Shown here: piece by piece, positions 44,657-54,500 of the stretch
Layout: every line of letters starts with the position of its first letter
Position numbering within the stretch: the first letter of the stretch is position 1
Source of the DNA: Rufibacter hautae
Lineage (GTDB): Bacteria > Bacteroidota > Bacteroidia > Cytophagales > Hymenobacteraceae
NCBI RefSeq assembly: GCF_008271695.1
Contig: NZ_VKKY01000001.1
Coordinates: 1,792,589 to 1,856,588 of the forward strand
Reading direction: 5' to 3'
Length of the DNA stretch: 64,000 nt
Made by a program: the position numbers and the translations under genes
Notes under the pieces: generated by a model
Databases searched by the model: none
The model's input: the letters and a program-made list of their open reading frames with translations, nothing else
What the model was told of the DNA's origin: nothing

Positions 44657-44691
44657 CTTTAAGGCTGATTTCTGTAAAACGGCTCCTAAAC
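44657..44691. repeat. Dispersed nested palindrome (copy 19)
   Basis: CTTTAAGGCTGATTTCTG...TAAAACGGCTCCTAAAC, forward orientation. Confidence 0.65.
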
Positions 44692-44908
44692 AGTAGGGTA
44701 ATTTCATACGCATGCTCTACAGGTTCATCTTACATCCATGAAGCTTTCTTCCATAGACTCAAGAGCCAACCTTCAAATGGAACGTGAACCCCGAAAGGCA
44801 GTTCTTGAATACAGGCCTTTTAACAGGCTACAGCGTGAGCTGGCTTATGAGAGCTCGCTATTCCTGGGCTGATGGCTGTACGGGTTTAAAAATGGCTTCT
44901 ACGGGGCC

Positions 44909-44956
44909 TTCCTTTTGGCTGTTCCACGCCTATTTCCGTGGAACAGCCAAAAGGAA
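44909..44956. repeat. Perfect 20-bp inverted repeat
   Basis: TTCCTTTTGGCTGTTCCACG and CGTGGAACAGCCAAAAGGAA around an 8-nt loop. No T-run on either side, so it is not a simple terminator. The inner TGTTCCACG/CGTGGAACA resembles split halves of a parS-type palindrome. Confidence 0.85.
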
Positions 44957-45070
44957 CCGCGCCAGAATCACGTATTTGGTGTAAACCGGGCAAATGACTT
45001 GGTATATGTCCTCCATTTTGGGCTTGAATTTGGTAGAATAGCCCCTAAATGCCTGAAGTAGGAAGTAGCT

Positions 45071-45106
45071 AAAAACAGAAAGAACCGCCGTGGGCGGTTC
45101 TTTCTG
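45071..45106 (-). terminator. Terminator of the acidic protein gene
   Basis: CAGAAAGAACCGCC and GGCGGTTCTTTCTG, 14-bp perfect stem, loop GTG, TTTTT on the minus strand. Confidence 0.85.
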
Positions 45107-45143
45107 CTTAGTGGGGTATGTAGCGGCTGCTAGATACTGCTCC

Positions 45144-45623
45144 TTAGCCTTCTTTCGGCCAGAGAACTTCCAGGTTATCGTCCATATGTACCCCGAAGTT
45201 CACGGCCAGTAGCTTGCCTTCTTCAAAGTACAGGTCAATCATCTCTTTCTCGTAAGAGAGGCAGGTCACGTTGTTCTCGATTTTCTCTTTCTCTACGTTC
45301 TGCACGCCGTGCTGCTTGAACAGATCTTCTACTTCCTGCTGGCCCATTTCAAAGATCTTCTTCCCGAACAAAGTCACGTTAGGGTTGGCCGTCTCAATGC
45401 AGCTCAGGCGGTAGTCGTCTTCTTTGTCAAAGTAGAACGAGAAGCCGCTGTCCCAGTAGTTCCAGGCTTTGTGCTCAAACTCGTCTTCCTCGTCAGACTC
45501 TTCTATTTCTTCAGGCTCGCCCATGATCTCCTCCACGTCGTCCATGCTCAATCCGAAGTGTAAATCGCCAATGCCGTATCCCAGCTTTATCTCGTTGTCA
45601 AATTGCTCTTGATCCTGTTCCAT
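45144..45623 (-). CDS. Acidic protein of unknown function
   Basis: 159 aa, rich in Asp and Glu. No motif I recognise with confidence. The start IKLGYGIGDLHFGLSMDDVEEIMGEPEE looks like the G-x-L..G.s..ev...lG.P pattern seen in BamE/SmpA-like and related small domains. A strongly acidic linker (EESDEEDEFEHK) follows, then an alpha/beta-like part. It is soluble with no signal peptide. It borders the candidate origin region and has its own terminator. A -7-like TATTTTTG lies about 55 bp upstream. Confidence 0.7.
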   Translation of the reverse strand: MEQDQEQFDNEIKLGYGIGDLHFGLSMDDVEEIMGEPEEIEESDEEDEFEHKAWNYWDSGFSFYFDKEDDYRLSCIETANPNVTLFGKKIFEMGQQEVEDLFKQHGVQNVEKEKIENNVTCLSYEKEMIDLYFEEGKLLAVNFGVHMDDNLEVLWPKEG

Positions 45624-45676
45624 AGTTTCTATTGGTTATATGGTTCCGTTTCCGGGTTTGTTTTCCTAAAACTACT

Positions 45677-45684
45677 CAAAAATA
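45677..45684 (-). promoter_or_regulatory. Candidate -7 box of the acidic protein gene
   Basis: Minus strand reads TATTTTTG (TAnnTTTG), 54 bp before the ATG at 45623. It lies at the left edge of the candidate origin region. Confidence 0.4.
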
Positions 45685-45689
45685 GCGGG

Positions 45690-46190
45690 TCTTCCACATT
45701 TGCCCCTGCTGAGGCCCTGTTCCGGAAAATCGCGCCGCGCCCCAGCTCCCCCTTCTCATTCCTGATTTTTCGGCTTTTCCCACTTTTCCACGGAGTCAAC
45801 TTGATATCTATTATAAAATGATTTTTTTCTAAAAAGAATCTTGTTCGTCATTAGGGCTGTGCAGAAGTGGATAAGATTTCTTGTCCCCACGTTTTCCCCG
45901 GCGTTCTGAAATATCCTCTCAGTAGTCACCTTTATTCCCCATTCTCTGTGGATTCTTTTCTGGTCTCTATCAAGCACTTACGGGAGCTTTCCACTTCTTC
46001 ACACCAAAAGCCGGGGAAAAGGCCCAACGTTTATACTCACGTGAATAACTTTCAAGAATTTCTGTTTTTATGCACGGCCACCCACAATTGCCTGTTTGAA
46101 CGTAGAATCTTCGGTTTTGGGTTTCTGGATTATCAGACTTGCGCCGGTTTTATCCAGATTCTTGTCCACAGTTATCCACCCTGTTTCCAC
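45690..46190. other. Candidate replication origin (AT-rich tract plus DnaA-box cluster)
   Basis: Gene-free. Nonamers close to TTATCCACA: TTATCCACT (45866-45874, minus), TTATTCACG (46040-46048, minus), TTATGCACG (46068-46076), TTATCCAGA (46150-46158), TTGTCCACA (46162-46170) and TTATCCACC (46172-46180), each 8/9 when N is allowed at position 5; weaker 7/9 ones at 45690-45698, 45784-45792 and 45947-45955. A strongly AT-rich tract lies at 45800-45845 (unwinding-element-like). The last three boxes are within 31 bp. The nearest gene ends at 46192. Confidence 0.5.
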
Positions 46191-46191
46191 G

Positions 46192-47781
46192 CTAGAATTC
46201 GATGGCCTGCGATTCAATTTCCCAGTTGGCCCTGATCTCCCAAATGTCTTTGGGCAGGATCACCGGCTCTGGCAATCTGCGCTCCTTCAGGAGGCCGTTG
46301 TCCCATTTTCCGTTACCGTTCAGGTCCACCAAAATCCTGATCTGGTAAGACCCGGGCTTGAGATCGTCCCAAAGAATGGTTTTCTGGTTCTTCACTTCCT
46401 TCACCACAGCATTCTGAGTCAGGAGCTGCACTATGAAGTTTTGCTGCTTGGTAGAGAACACCACCTTCAGGCTGCCGGCATCTACCTTATCGCTTACCTG
46501 GAGGCTCTGCGGCATTTTTCCATACGGATCCCCAATGTACGGTAAGACCTTAGTGGTATCCATGTTGACCTCAATCTCGCGTTTGGCCACCAGCGGCAAC
46601 CTGAACGTGATCTGGGTGGTCTCCGGATTAAACCGGAAATCTGAGGTGTCTTTGGTAGTGACGGTGGTGGCGGAATCCAGCACGAAGGAGAAGGCTCCTA
46701 CTGGGTTTACTACTTTGGTAGGCACCTCAAACTGCACTCTGATTTGCTCGCCGGGTTTCACGGGTGACCCGTTCAAGACCGCAAAGCTGTTGTTTTTGCG
46801 GGGAGCCGCTTTTCCGCTGAGGCGCACGGCCACCGTGTCCAGGCGGGAGTTGTTGGCGCTGTCCTGTACTTCCACAAGCCAATGCTTCTCATCGGGCTTT
46901 CCGGGGAACAGGCGCAGGGTTTTGCCGTTGTTCCCGATCAGGTATCTCATGTTGGGGTCTTTGTCTGCAGCGGTAACTGTCGCCTGGGCGATTCCCTCGT
47001 TGTACTCTACTTCATACATGTTCAGGAAGCTTCTTCTAGCGATGACGTTTGGCCGGGTCACATCCTGGGTATGCAGTTGCAGCTGGACGCCCTCTACCGA
47101 TGGTCGTACTTTGATAGTGTCGGTGGTATAGGCAATGTATTCCTTCTCGTTGTCGTACCGCAGGTTGTTGTTCGTCTCGGTTAAACCGTAGATGAAGTAA
47201 TTGCCTTCTTTGATGTTCCGGAAGCTGAAATTCCCGCTGGAGTCTGTGTTGGTCACGTACAGCGGCCGGCCTTTGGTCACCTGGGAAGTATCTGTCACCG
47301 GGTACAAGAGCACGTTCACCTCTTTGGGTGGCGTATTGCTGAACAGTAGGTTGGCCTTGCCGCTTACCCGCCCGGAGTCTAACAACGGACCCGTACTAAA
47401 AGTGATGATCACGTCCCGAGCTGGGTTTTTCTCCGTCACATCTGCCAGGCTTTTCCTGAAGTTGAGGCTATAGGTGGTATTCTCTTCCCAGGGTTGCGAA
47501 AAGGTGAGTTCCACGGTGCCGTCTTTTACCCTGCTCTTATAGGTATTGTCTGTAAACGGCGCGATGATGAGTTGCCGCGTGAGGTCTACCGTCTGAATGT
47601 TTTCATCAAAGGTCAACCTGATCTCCTCGGGTTTCACGTTAGTCTGCCCGTTGCTGGGATAGCTGCTCACAAGTTTAGGAGGCGTGACATCTTTGGCTCC
47701 CCCCTCGGGGCTGCTGATGCTGGCGCACCCACCTAGAAACAGGGCCAAGCCCGTGAGTGCGTTTTTAAGCTGATTTTTCAT
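46192..47781 (-). CDS. Lipoprotein with bacterial Ig-like (Big_5) domain
   Basis: 529 aa. The lipobox is LALFLGGCAS (Cys near residue 19). An Ig-like Big_5 domain follows (residues about 32-130: VTPPKLVSSYPSNGQTNVKPEEIRLTFDENIQ... and TTYSLNFRKSLADVTEKNPARDVIITFSTG). Then comes a carboxypeptidase-like module (TNTDSSGNFSFRNIKEGNYFIYGL), further beta-rich modules, and a C-terminal KTILWDDLKPGSYQIRILVDLNGNGKWD. It is an anchored outer-envelope protein of a type common in Bacteroidota; the role is not known. The stop lies about 12 bp from the last DnaA-like box. Confidence 0.8.
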   Translation of the reverse strand: MKNQLKNALTGLALFLGGCASISSPEGGAKDVTPPKLVSSYPSNGQTNVKPEEIRLTFDENIQTVDLTRQLIIAPFTDNTYKSRVKDGTVELTFSQPWEENTTYSLNFRKSLADVTEKNPARDVIITFSTGPLLDSGRVSGKANLLFSNTPPKEVNVLLYPVTDTSQVTKGRPLYVTNTDSSGNFSFRNIKEGNYFIYGLTETNNNLRYDNEKEYIAYTTDTIKVRPSVEGVQLQLHTQDVTRPNVIARRSFLNMYEVEYNEGIAQATVTAADKDPNMRYLIGNNGKTLRLFPGKPDEKHWLVEVQDSANNSRLDTVAVRLSGKAAPRKNNSFAVLNGSPVKPGEQIRVQFEVPTKVVNPVGAFSFVLDSATTVTTKDTSDFRFNPETTQITFRLPLVAKREIEVNMDTTKVLPYIGDPYGKMPQSLQVSDKVDAGSLKVVFSTKQQNFIVQLLTQNAVVKEVKNQKTILWDDLKPGSYQIRILVDLNGNGKWDNGLLKERRLPEPVILPKDIWEIRANWEIESQAIEF

Positions 47782-47800
47782 TTGTGGCTTTAAAATGGAA

Positions 47801-47830
47801 ATGACCTTACAGTGTGAACTGCAAGGTCAT
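47801..47830 (-). terminator. Hairpin after the methyltransferase gene
   Basis: ATGACCTT-A-CAGT / ACTG-C-AAGGTCAT with loop GTGA, one mismatch. No T-run, so efficiency is uncertain. Confidence 0.45.
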
Positions 47831-47848
47831 TACGCTTAGTGTGTGTGG

Positions 47849-48736
47849 TTAATTTTTTTGTGCGATGAAGATTTGGCTGGAATACGAATTGTCATTCTGG
47901 GCGCCGTAGAGATTAGACCTGAAGCCCGTAAAAAAGGAACCCAGCATCTTGCTCTGCCCATGCTTGTACTTCTCACTAAGGATGCTCACGTAATAAGCGT
48001 CCCACTTCATGGGCAACACTTCTTTGAGCTGCAGCCGGTGTTTTTTCAATAGCCGCTGCATGCTGGCCTTGTTGAAGTGGTACAAATGCCGTGGCACATC
48101 ATAAGCCGCCCAGTTGGCTCCGTACTTCTTGGCGTCATATGAATCGGCGTTTGGAACGGCAATTACAATATGGCCCCCTTTTTTGGTAGCGTTCACCAGC
48201 GCTTTCAGGGTCTCGTTCAACTGGTGGATGTGCTCCAGCACGTGCCACATGGTAACTACCTCAAATGTTTCCTGGCCCAAATTCTCCAAAGAACCTTGAA
48301 ACAGCGACTTCCCTATTTTCTCCTCGGTCTGCTGGCGGGCGATTTCGTTGGGCTCTACTCCTTCTACTTGCCAGCCCTGTTTTTGGCAGGACTGTAGGAA
48401 GTAGCCTACGCCACAACCGTAATCCAGAATGCGGCCTTTGTTTCCCAGTTTGTTGACCAGCTCCACCTTGTTCTTTACCGCCATGGAACGAACCAAACGG
48501 TACGTTTTATTGAGCAAGCCTTTACTGGTGTCTGAATGGGAAATGTATTCCTCCGAGGCATAGTATGGAGCTATGCTCTCCTCGGGCGGACGCGGGTTCG
48601 TGAACTTGAGCTGGCAGTTGGTGCACTGCACAATCACAAAACTTTCCTGGCTTACGCTTTTGTCTTGTACTACTAAAAAATTCTTAAACTCTGTTTTGGA
48701 ACAAATGGGGCAATGGTCTAGCCGTTCGTAGCTCAT
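47849..48736 (-). CDS. Class I SAM-dependent methyltransferase
   Basis: 295 aa. It opens with a zinc-like Cys segment HCPICSKTEFKN and VQCTNCQLKFTNPRP, then the SAM motif GRILDYGCGVGYFLQSCQ near residue 103 and VEPNEIARQQT near 125. TMWHVLEHIHQL follows near 162 as a post-SAM motif. The family includes sugar or lipid O-methyltransferases with N-terminal zinc ribbons. It starts one base after the mnmG stop codon, so the two are probably translated from one mRNA. Confidence 0.88.
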   Translation of the reverse strand: MSYERLDHCPICSKTEFKNFLVVQDKSVSQESFVIVQCTNCQLKFTNPRPPEESIAPYYASEEYISHSDTSKGLLNKTYRLVRSMAVKNKVELVNKLGNKGRILDYGCGVGYFLQSCQKQGWQVEGVEPNEIARQQTEEKIGKSLFQGSLENLGQETFEVVTMWHVLEHIHQLNETLKALVNATKKGGHIVIAVPNADSYDAKKYGANWAAYDVPRHLYHFNKASMQRLLKKHRLQLKEVLPMKWDAYYVSILSEKYKHGQSKMLGSFFTGFRSNLYGAQNDNSYSSQIFIAQKN

Positions 48737-48737
48737 T

Positions 48738-50600
48738 CTATTTTCCTAAGTATACCATCAGGATGGAAATATCTGCGGGAGATACGCCACTGATGCGGGA
48801 TGCTTGTCCTAAGGTTTCTGGCTGCACTTTGAAAAGTTTCTCGCGGGCTTCGTTAGAAAGCGCCGTGATAGCTTTGTAGTCTAGCCGGTCTTTGATGCGG
48901 TAGTTTTCCAGTTCCTCCATTTTGGAGGCCATCTGATTTTCTTTCTCAATATAGCTCGCATATTTCAAAAGAATAACCGCCTGCTCCAAGCTATCTGGTA
49001 AATATTTGCTAAGGTACAGTTTCAGGCTCTCTGATGATTCTACCAGGTGTTCCAGTTCCACATTCGGGCGCTTCAGCAAATTACCGGCTTTGGCTCGCTC
49101 GCTGATGGGTGCGGAGTCCAAAGAAAGCAGCATGGCATTCACCTCCTCAGGCTCAATCCCTTTCTGCTGCAGATACGTGAGTACTTCCTGTGTCTCCTGC
49201 TTCTTGCGGTTCACTTTCTGCAGACGCTCTTCTGAGGCTAGGCCCAGTTCATAACCTTTCTCGGTGAGGCGAAGATCGGCGTTGTCTTGGCGTAATAAAA
49301 TTCGGTGCTCCGCACGGGAAGTGAACATCCGGTACGGTTCGTTTGTGCCCTTGTTTACCAAATCATCGATCAAAACACCTATGTAGGCCTCTGATCTTTT
49401 CAAGACGAAAGGGTCTGAGTTATGCACCTTATTATGGGCGTTAATTCCCGCCATAAGGCCTTGGCAGGCCGCTTCCTCGTATCCGGTGGTACCGTTAATC
49501 TGCCCTGCGAAGTAGAGGTTATCCACCAACTTCGTCTCCAATGTTAGGTTCAATTGGGTAGGTGGGAAGAAGTCATATTCAATGGCGTAACCAGGTCTGA
49601 ACATCTTCGCGTTCTCAAATCCGGGGATCTCCCGAAGTGCTTTCAGCTGCACATCTTCTGGCAATGAGCTGGAGAAACCGTTCACGTACACTTCCACGGT
49701 GCTCCATCCTTCTGGTTCCACGAAGATTTGGTGCCGGTCGCGTTCCGCGAAACGATTGATTTTGTCTTCTATCGATGGGCAGTAACGTGGGCCTAAACCT
49801 TGGATGCGTCCCTGGAACATGGGCGATTTCTCAAACCCGGTTTTCAGGATATCGTGTACTTTGGAGTTGGTGTAGGTAATGTAGCAGCTCCGCTGATTGG
49901 TGAGCGCTGGCGTATCAGTGTAAGAGAACTTAGACGGATTCTCATCGCCCTTCTGCTCTTCCATTACCTCATAGTTCAGGCTACGGCCGTCTACCCGCGG
50001 CGGTGTTCCGGTCTTCATGCGGCCGGCTTCAAAGCCTAGAGATACTAATTGTTCAGTGATGCCTTTCGCGGATTTTTCGGCGGCTCTGCCGCCTCCCAAT
50101 TTTTTCTCACCAATATGGATGATGCCGTTCAGGAAGGTACCGTTAGTTAAGACTACCGCTTTGGCTCTGATCTCAATTCCTAAGCTGGTCTTCACTCCTA
50201 CTGCTTGGCCGTCTTCCACCAAAATCTCGGAGACCATCTCCTGCCAGAAATCAATATTAGGCGTTTGCTCCAAGGCCATTCTCCATTCCTCGGCGAAACG
50301 CATACGGTCGCTTTGGGCCCGAGGGCTCCACATGGCTGGGCCTTTGGACATGTTCAGCATCCGGAACTGGATCATGGTCTTGTCTGTGATGATACCGCTC
50401 ATGCCGCCTAGGGCGTCAACTTCCCGTACAATCTGGCCTTTGGCTACGCCACCCATGGCTGGGTTGCAGGACATCTGCGCAATAGTGTTCATGTTCATGG
50501 TTACGAGCAATACCTTCGACCCCATGGTGGCGGCCGCATGTGCAGCTTCGCACCCGGCATGTCCCGCCCCAACTACTATTACATCATAACTTGTGAACAT
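48738..50600 (-). CDS. mnmG: tRNA uridine-5-carboxymethylaminomethyl modification enzyme
   Basis: 620 aa, usual length. MnmG (GidA) with MnmE adds the cmnm5 group to wobble U34 of some tRNAs, using FAD and NADH. The FAD motif [19 protein letters not shown] is near residue 10, then [22 protein letters not shown] near 50, and the FAD-binding [11 protein letters not shown] near 190. The C-terminal helical MnmE-binding region ends [12 protein letters not shown]...[19 protein letters not shown]. It overlaps or abuts the methyltransferase gene by one base. A parS-type palindrome lies just before its start. Confidence 0.97.
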   Translation of the reverse strand: MFTSYDVIVVGAGHAGCEAAHAAATMGSKVLLVTMNMNTIAQMSCNPAMGGVAKGQIVREVDALGGMSGIITDKTMIQFRMLNMSKGPAMWSPRAQSDRMRFAEEWRMALEQTPNIDFWQEMVSEILVEDGQAVGVKTSLGIEIRAKAVVLTNGTFLNGIIHIGEKKLGGGRAAEKSAKGITEQLVSLGFEAGRMKTGTPPRVDGRSLNYEVMEEQKGDENPSKFSYTDTPALTNQRSCYITYTNSKVHDILKTGFEKSPMFQGRIQGLGPRYCPSIEDKINRFAERDRHQIFVEPEGWSTVEVYVNGFSSSLPEDVQLKALREIPGFENAKMFRPGYAIEYDFFPPTQLNLTLETKLVDNLYFAGQINGTTGYEEAACQGLMAGINAHNKVHNSDPFVLKRSEAYIGVLIDDLVNKGTNEPYRMFTSRAEHRILLRQDNADLRLTEKGYELGLASEERLQKVNRKKQETQEVLTYLQQKGIEPEEVNAMLLSLDSAPISERAKAGNLLKRPNVELEHLVESSESLKLYLSKYLPDSLEQAVILLKYASYIEKENQMASKMEELENYRIKDRLDYKAITALSNEAREKLFKVQPETLGQASRISGVSPADISILMVYLGK

Positions 50601-50616
50601 AGTGTGGATTAGTGTT

Positions 50617-50634
50617 ATGTTTCACGTGAAACAT
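50617..50634. promoter_or_regulatory. Perfect parS centromere-like site
   Basis: The 16-mer TGTTTCACGTGAAACA at 50618-50633 is identical to the B. subtilis-type parS consensus. It extends to an 18-bp perfect palindrome with flanking A/T. It lies 17 bp upstream of the mnmG ATG. Confidence 0.85.
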
Positions 50635-50669
50635 TGTTGATAAGTGAGGAAAACTCAGGAAACAGGTGT

Positions 50670-51101
50670 TTACAACTTAAGCAGATCTAAACACTCATTT
50701 TCTTTGGTTCGCATTAACGCCTTCTTTTCTGGCGTTTTATCATCGAAACCGAGCAGGTGGAGTAAGCCATGCGCCATTACCCGGTGAAGTTCTTCTTCTG
50801 GGGAAATGTTGAAAGTGGTGGCATTGTCCACAATGCGGTCTATACTAATGAAAACATCACCTTCAATAACTCCATCAAAGTCGGAATTATCAAAGGTGAT
50901 GACATCAGTGAGCGTATCATGCTCTAAGTATTCTACATTCATCTGATGAAGATATTCATCGGAACAAAAAATGTAGTTCAAAGATTCTAATTCGAAGTCA
51001 TATTTCGAAATTATTTCCAAAAGCCACGTTTTGACTTTCTCTTCGTTTTTAACCTCAAATTCTATCTCCTCGGTAAAGAACTCAATGGGTAGTTCCTGCA
51101 T
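50670..51101 (-). CDS. ybeY: Endoribonuclease YbeY (rRNA maturation factor)
   Basis: 143 aa from the ATG at 51101; the frame goes back to a TTG at 51107. The family motif is HGLLHLLGFDDKTPEKKALM near residue 113; YbeY normally has three histidines (H-x3-H-x5-H) but the last is Asp here. A similar substitution (HGxLHLxGYxDKT) is, as far as I recall, common in Bacteroidota. It helps 16S 3'-end processing and ribosome quality control. The start overlaps the preceding gene by 20 bp. Confidence 0.92.
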   Translation of the reverse strand: MQELPIEFFTEEIEFEVKNEEKVKTWLLEIISKYDFELESLNYIFCSDEYLHQMNVEYLEHDTLTDVITFDNSDFDGVIEGDVFISIDRIVDNATTFNISPEEELHRVMAHGLLHLLGFDDKTPEKKALMRTKENECLDLLKL

Positions 51102-51501
51102 TCTCAATATTGAAAGTTAAAGAAACCGTACGGCCGTCATTGCTGAAAGAAACATCATCGCAGAGGTTGCGCATTAAGAAGATTCCTCTTCCGCCGGGGT
51201 TCTCCAGGTTCTCTGGGGCAGTAGGGTCAGATAAGGTCTCTGGGTCAAATCCGTTTCCTTCATCCTGTACTTCAAAGCGCAGTTGGTTGGGCTCTACAAA
51301 AAGAGAAAGATAGACGTTCTTATCTTTATCAAACTTGTTGCCGTGTCTGATGGCGTTGTTCACAGATTCCGTCACGGCAACCATGATATTACCATAGATG
51401 TCATCCTCAATCTGAAATTTCTCCCGTGAGTTGTCAATGAAGCTCTCCACGATACGGATATTCTCAATGATAGAAGGAATCTGAATTTTTACTTGATTCA
51501 T
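51082..51501 (-). CDS. ATP-binding protein of the HATPase (RsbW-like) family
   Basis: 139 aa, a single GHKL/HATPase domain: N-box ESVNNAIRHGNKF near residue 50, G1 DEGNGFDP near 80, G2 GGRGIFLMRNLCD near 103. RsbW-type proteins are serine kinases that switch anti-sigma partners; without a partner gene the role is open. The stop overlaps the ybeY start by 20 bp, so it is translationally coupled. The neighbours downstream are ybeY and mnmG. Confidence 0.85.
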   Translation of the reverse strand: MNQVKIQIPSIIENIRIVESFIDNSREKFQIEDDIYGNIMVAVTESVNNAIRHGNKFDKDKNVYLSLFVEPNQLRFEVQDEGNGFDPETLSDPTAPENLENPGGRGIFLMRNLCDDVSFSNDGRTVSLTFNIENAGTTH

Positions 51502-51534
51502 AATATGTTTACTATATCTGAAATGTCTGCAAAT

Positions 51535-54500
51535 CTAATAACCTAATCGCTTAAAATAAGCATCTACTTGCTTTTTATAATAAGGTGTCAAAGCAGGTAG
51601 GTTCTGACGGAGCGATTCTGTCTGCTGTTTCTGCCGTTCCTGGTACTTCTGAAGCGATGGCGGTATACGGGCGGGCAATTCCTTAGCGGTATTTGCTTCT
51701 CGTTTCTCGTCCAGATCGCGTTCATTGGCGGCTTTCTCAGCTTGCAGCAAACGAGTCAAAATCTCCTTTTGCCGCATCATGGTCTGCTCTGTAAGACGTT
51801 TATTAACGAGATCAGTTTCGGTTTGTTCCATGAGCTTGCTCAAATTACTGAGTTTCTCCCCTCCTTCTTTGCCTCCCGGCTGGGTAGGCGAAGGGGCCAG
51901 TTCTTTCATGGCATTCCGGAGCATTTCCTGCTGCGCCGCCAGGCGGGCCAGTTGCTCTGATAATTGCTGACCACTTTTCCCACTCTGCTGCAACTGCTGG
52001 ATCTGCTCATTCAACTGCTGCTGCATCTGCCCCAAGGCACCCGGTTGGTTCTTGCCGTTCTTGCCTTTCCCTTTCTTCTTGCCCGGTCCACTTTGCTGCA
52101 TGGCCATCATGGCCTGTTGCATCTGCTGCTGCACATCACTCAACATCAAGGCCAGGTTGTTCATGGAGGTCATAGCCAGCTGCTGGTGCTGACCGGTCTT
52201 AGGCAAGTTACGGTCTTTGATGGCCTCAGAACTGTTCTGCATCTCCCCTTCCATGGCACCTACTTCACGGGTCACAAACGACTGGATCTGCGGCACGCGT
52301 TTGGCCAGGGAGAGCAATGAATCTTCAATAATCTTAGCGTCATCTGAGAGTTTGATCTGCTGTTGGGCCAGCCCGATGAACCTAGGGTCGCTCTGCTGCA
52401 CGTTCCGGAAGTCCTTCATGAGTTTCTCCTGGTCAAAGGACAGCGTTACCAGGTTCTCTAGGATATCCCGCAGGTGGTCCAGGTTCTGCTGCATCTGCTG
52501 GGAGTCGCCTTCCATTTCCTGGCTTTGCATCTGCTGCGACATCTGCTTCATCTTTTGCGCCGCTGATTTCTGCGACTGGCTCGCTTTCTTGTTCTGGCCT
52601 TTCTGCATAGACTCCTGGGCATTCTCCTGCTCCTGCTCAATCTGCTCCTCCATCTTCTCGGTGTCAGGGATGTCTTCAGGGTTCTCCAGTTGCTCATTCA
52701 TCTTCTCGGCCTCTTTGAGGTCTTCCTGCATCTGCTTGAATTCCTCTTGCAGTTGCTTTTGTTCCTGCTGTAGGCTTTGATCAGGTTTGTTGTTCTGCTC
52801 GCCGGTTTTGTTCGCCAGATCCTCCTGCTTCTTGGCTAGATCGTCTAGCTTCTGTTGGGCATTGTCTAGCTTCTGCTCTACTTGTAGCTGCTTGAACATC
52901 TCCAGCAAGCGGTCCAGCTCTTTCTGCAGGTTTTCTTCTTTGTTATTGAGTTTGTCCAGGAGCGGCTGGATCTGTTCTGGCCGAGGCTGCTTTTGCTCCA
53001 GCAGTTTCTCCAGTTGTTCGTAAAGCTTCTTAGTCTCGTCGTCCAGCAGTTGGTCCATCATCTTCTTGAGTTGGTCGCGTTTCTCGGCTAGTTTCTCGTT
53101 TTGGGGCGAGAAACGCTCCTGCTGCTGGTTCAACTGCTCGTTCATCTTCTGCAACTGGGCCAGTTCTTCTTGCAAAGCCTTCTTCTTCTCGGCAAGTTCC
53201 TGCAGGGCTTTTTTATCCTGGTAAGAGAGTTCTTTCTTTAGCTTGGTTTTCTCTTCGTTCTGCTCCAGAGATTTCTTCAGTTCCTCGGCCTTGGTGAGCG
53301 ACGACTTCATCTGGGACTGCACTTGCTGCGAGGATTCTTCAATGGATTTCTGCACCTCAGACGGGTCTGGGTACTTGAAGATGAAGGTTGAAGTGCGCGC
53401 GCTCTTCGGTTGGGGCACCTGGTCGTTATCCGTTACTTGCACAAAGTACTCCAGTCTGTCGCCGGGCTGCAGATTCAGCGGCTTCAGGTTCATCTGCCGG
53501 AAATACGACTGCGTGGCCAAAGAGCCGCTGAACGGAATAGAAACCGCTCGGTAGCCAGTGGCCGCTTTGTTTCCTCTGAGCACGCGGTAGTGCAGGGAAA
53601 GATTGCTGAAGCCGTAATCATCTGAGATGGTCCCTCCTACTACTAAATAAGAGTACAGCACCGAGTCACGGAATTGCTCTAAAGTAATCTCAGGGTTGCG
53701 GTCTGGGATAACGGTGACCTGGTGCGAGATCTGCTCTTTATTTTCTGAGTAGCGGTTCTTGAGGTGCATGCTGTAGCGCTGGCTCTGCATGAACGTCTTC
53801 CGCACCACGTATTCCTCGTCTTCGGTTTGGGCTTTTACTTTCTGGGCCGGCGCATCAAACTGTAACCAGAGCGAATCGGCGTTGTCTGCGGCCAGGCGCC
53901 AGGTCACTTGCGTTCCCTCAGGAATAGTCAAATCTCCTGTGTTGTCTAGGATTTCGGAAGGACGTTTGGTATAGGCAGGATAACGTAACTGGGCTTTCAA
54001 CTGCCGAAGCATGGGCCTGGCCACTACGGTTAAGCGGTTTTCATCTGAATAGAAGCCGGCGCCGGTCAACTGGAAATCCACCGACTCCTGCACTTGCTCA
54101 AAATCATAAGCGTAGGTCTGGTCTTTCAACTTATTGAGCGGCATCTGCCGGCCGTCAATGACCAGAAACACTTCTTCTGGCACGCGGTTCCCTTCAATGT
54201 TCACCTTCAACTGAAAATCCTCGCCTTTGAATGCCTGCAAGGAGGAATTCTGGATTTCAAACTGGAAAGGAGCTTTGGGGGCATAATGCCGCTTGAAATG
54301 GATGATGCGCTCCGTTCCCTGCACAAACAAAGTCGGGTAAATAAAAGCCAAAACCACTACCAAGGTAAGCGGCAGCAGCAGGTATTTAAAGTAAGAGCGG
54401 TTCTGGGTGAATTTAATCCGTTCCGGAAAGCGATACCCCACCAATTCCTCTGAGCGTTGCTCTACACTAGCAGCTACCAGGCCATTGCTCATGGCTACGT

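Larger units (their letters stand above)
44590..45070. other. Non-coding gap containing a 20-bp inverted repeat
   Basis: No credible gene; a 66-codon frame at 44784-44984 looks random. It holds a dispersed palindrome (44657-44691) and the inverted repeat at 44909-44956. Confidence 0.55.

Noticed and set aside
44784-44984. 66-codon plus-strand frame in the gap after the phosphate transporter
   Set aside because: It reads through the 20-bp inverted repeat and has no family-like features.
45867-46235. 122-codon plus-strand frame across the candidate origin
   Set aside because: Cysteine- and proline-rich random composition, no start-site signal, and it overlaps the end of the lipoprotein gene.
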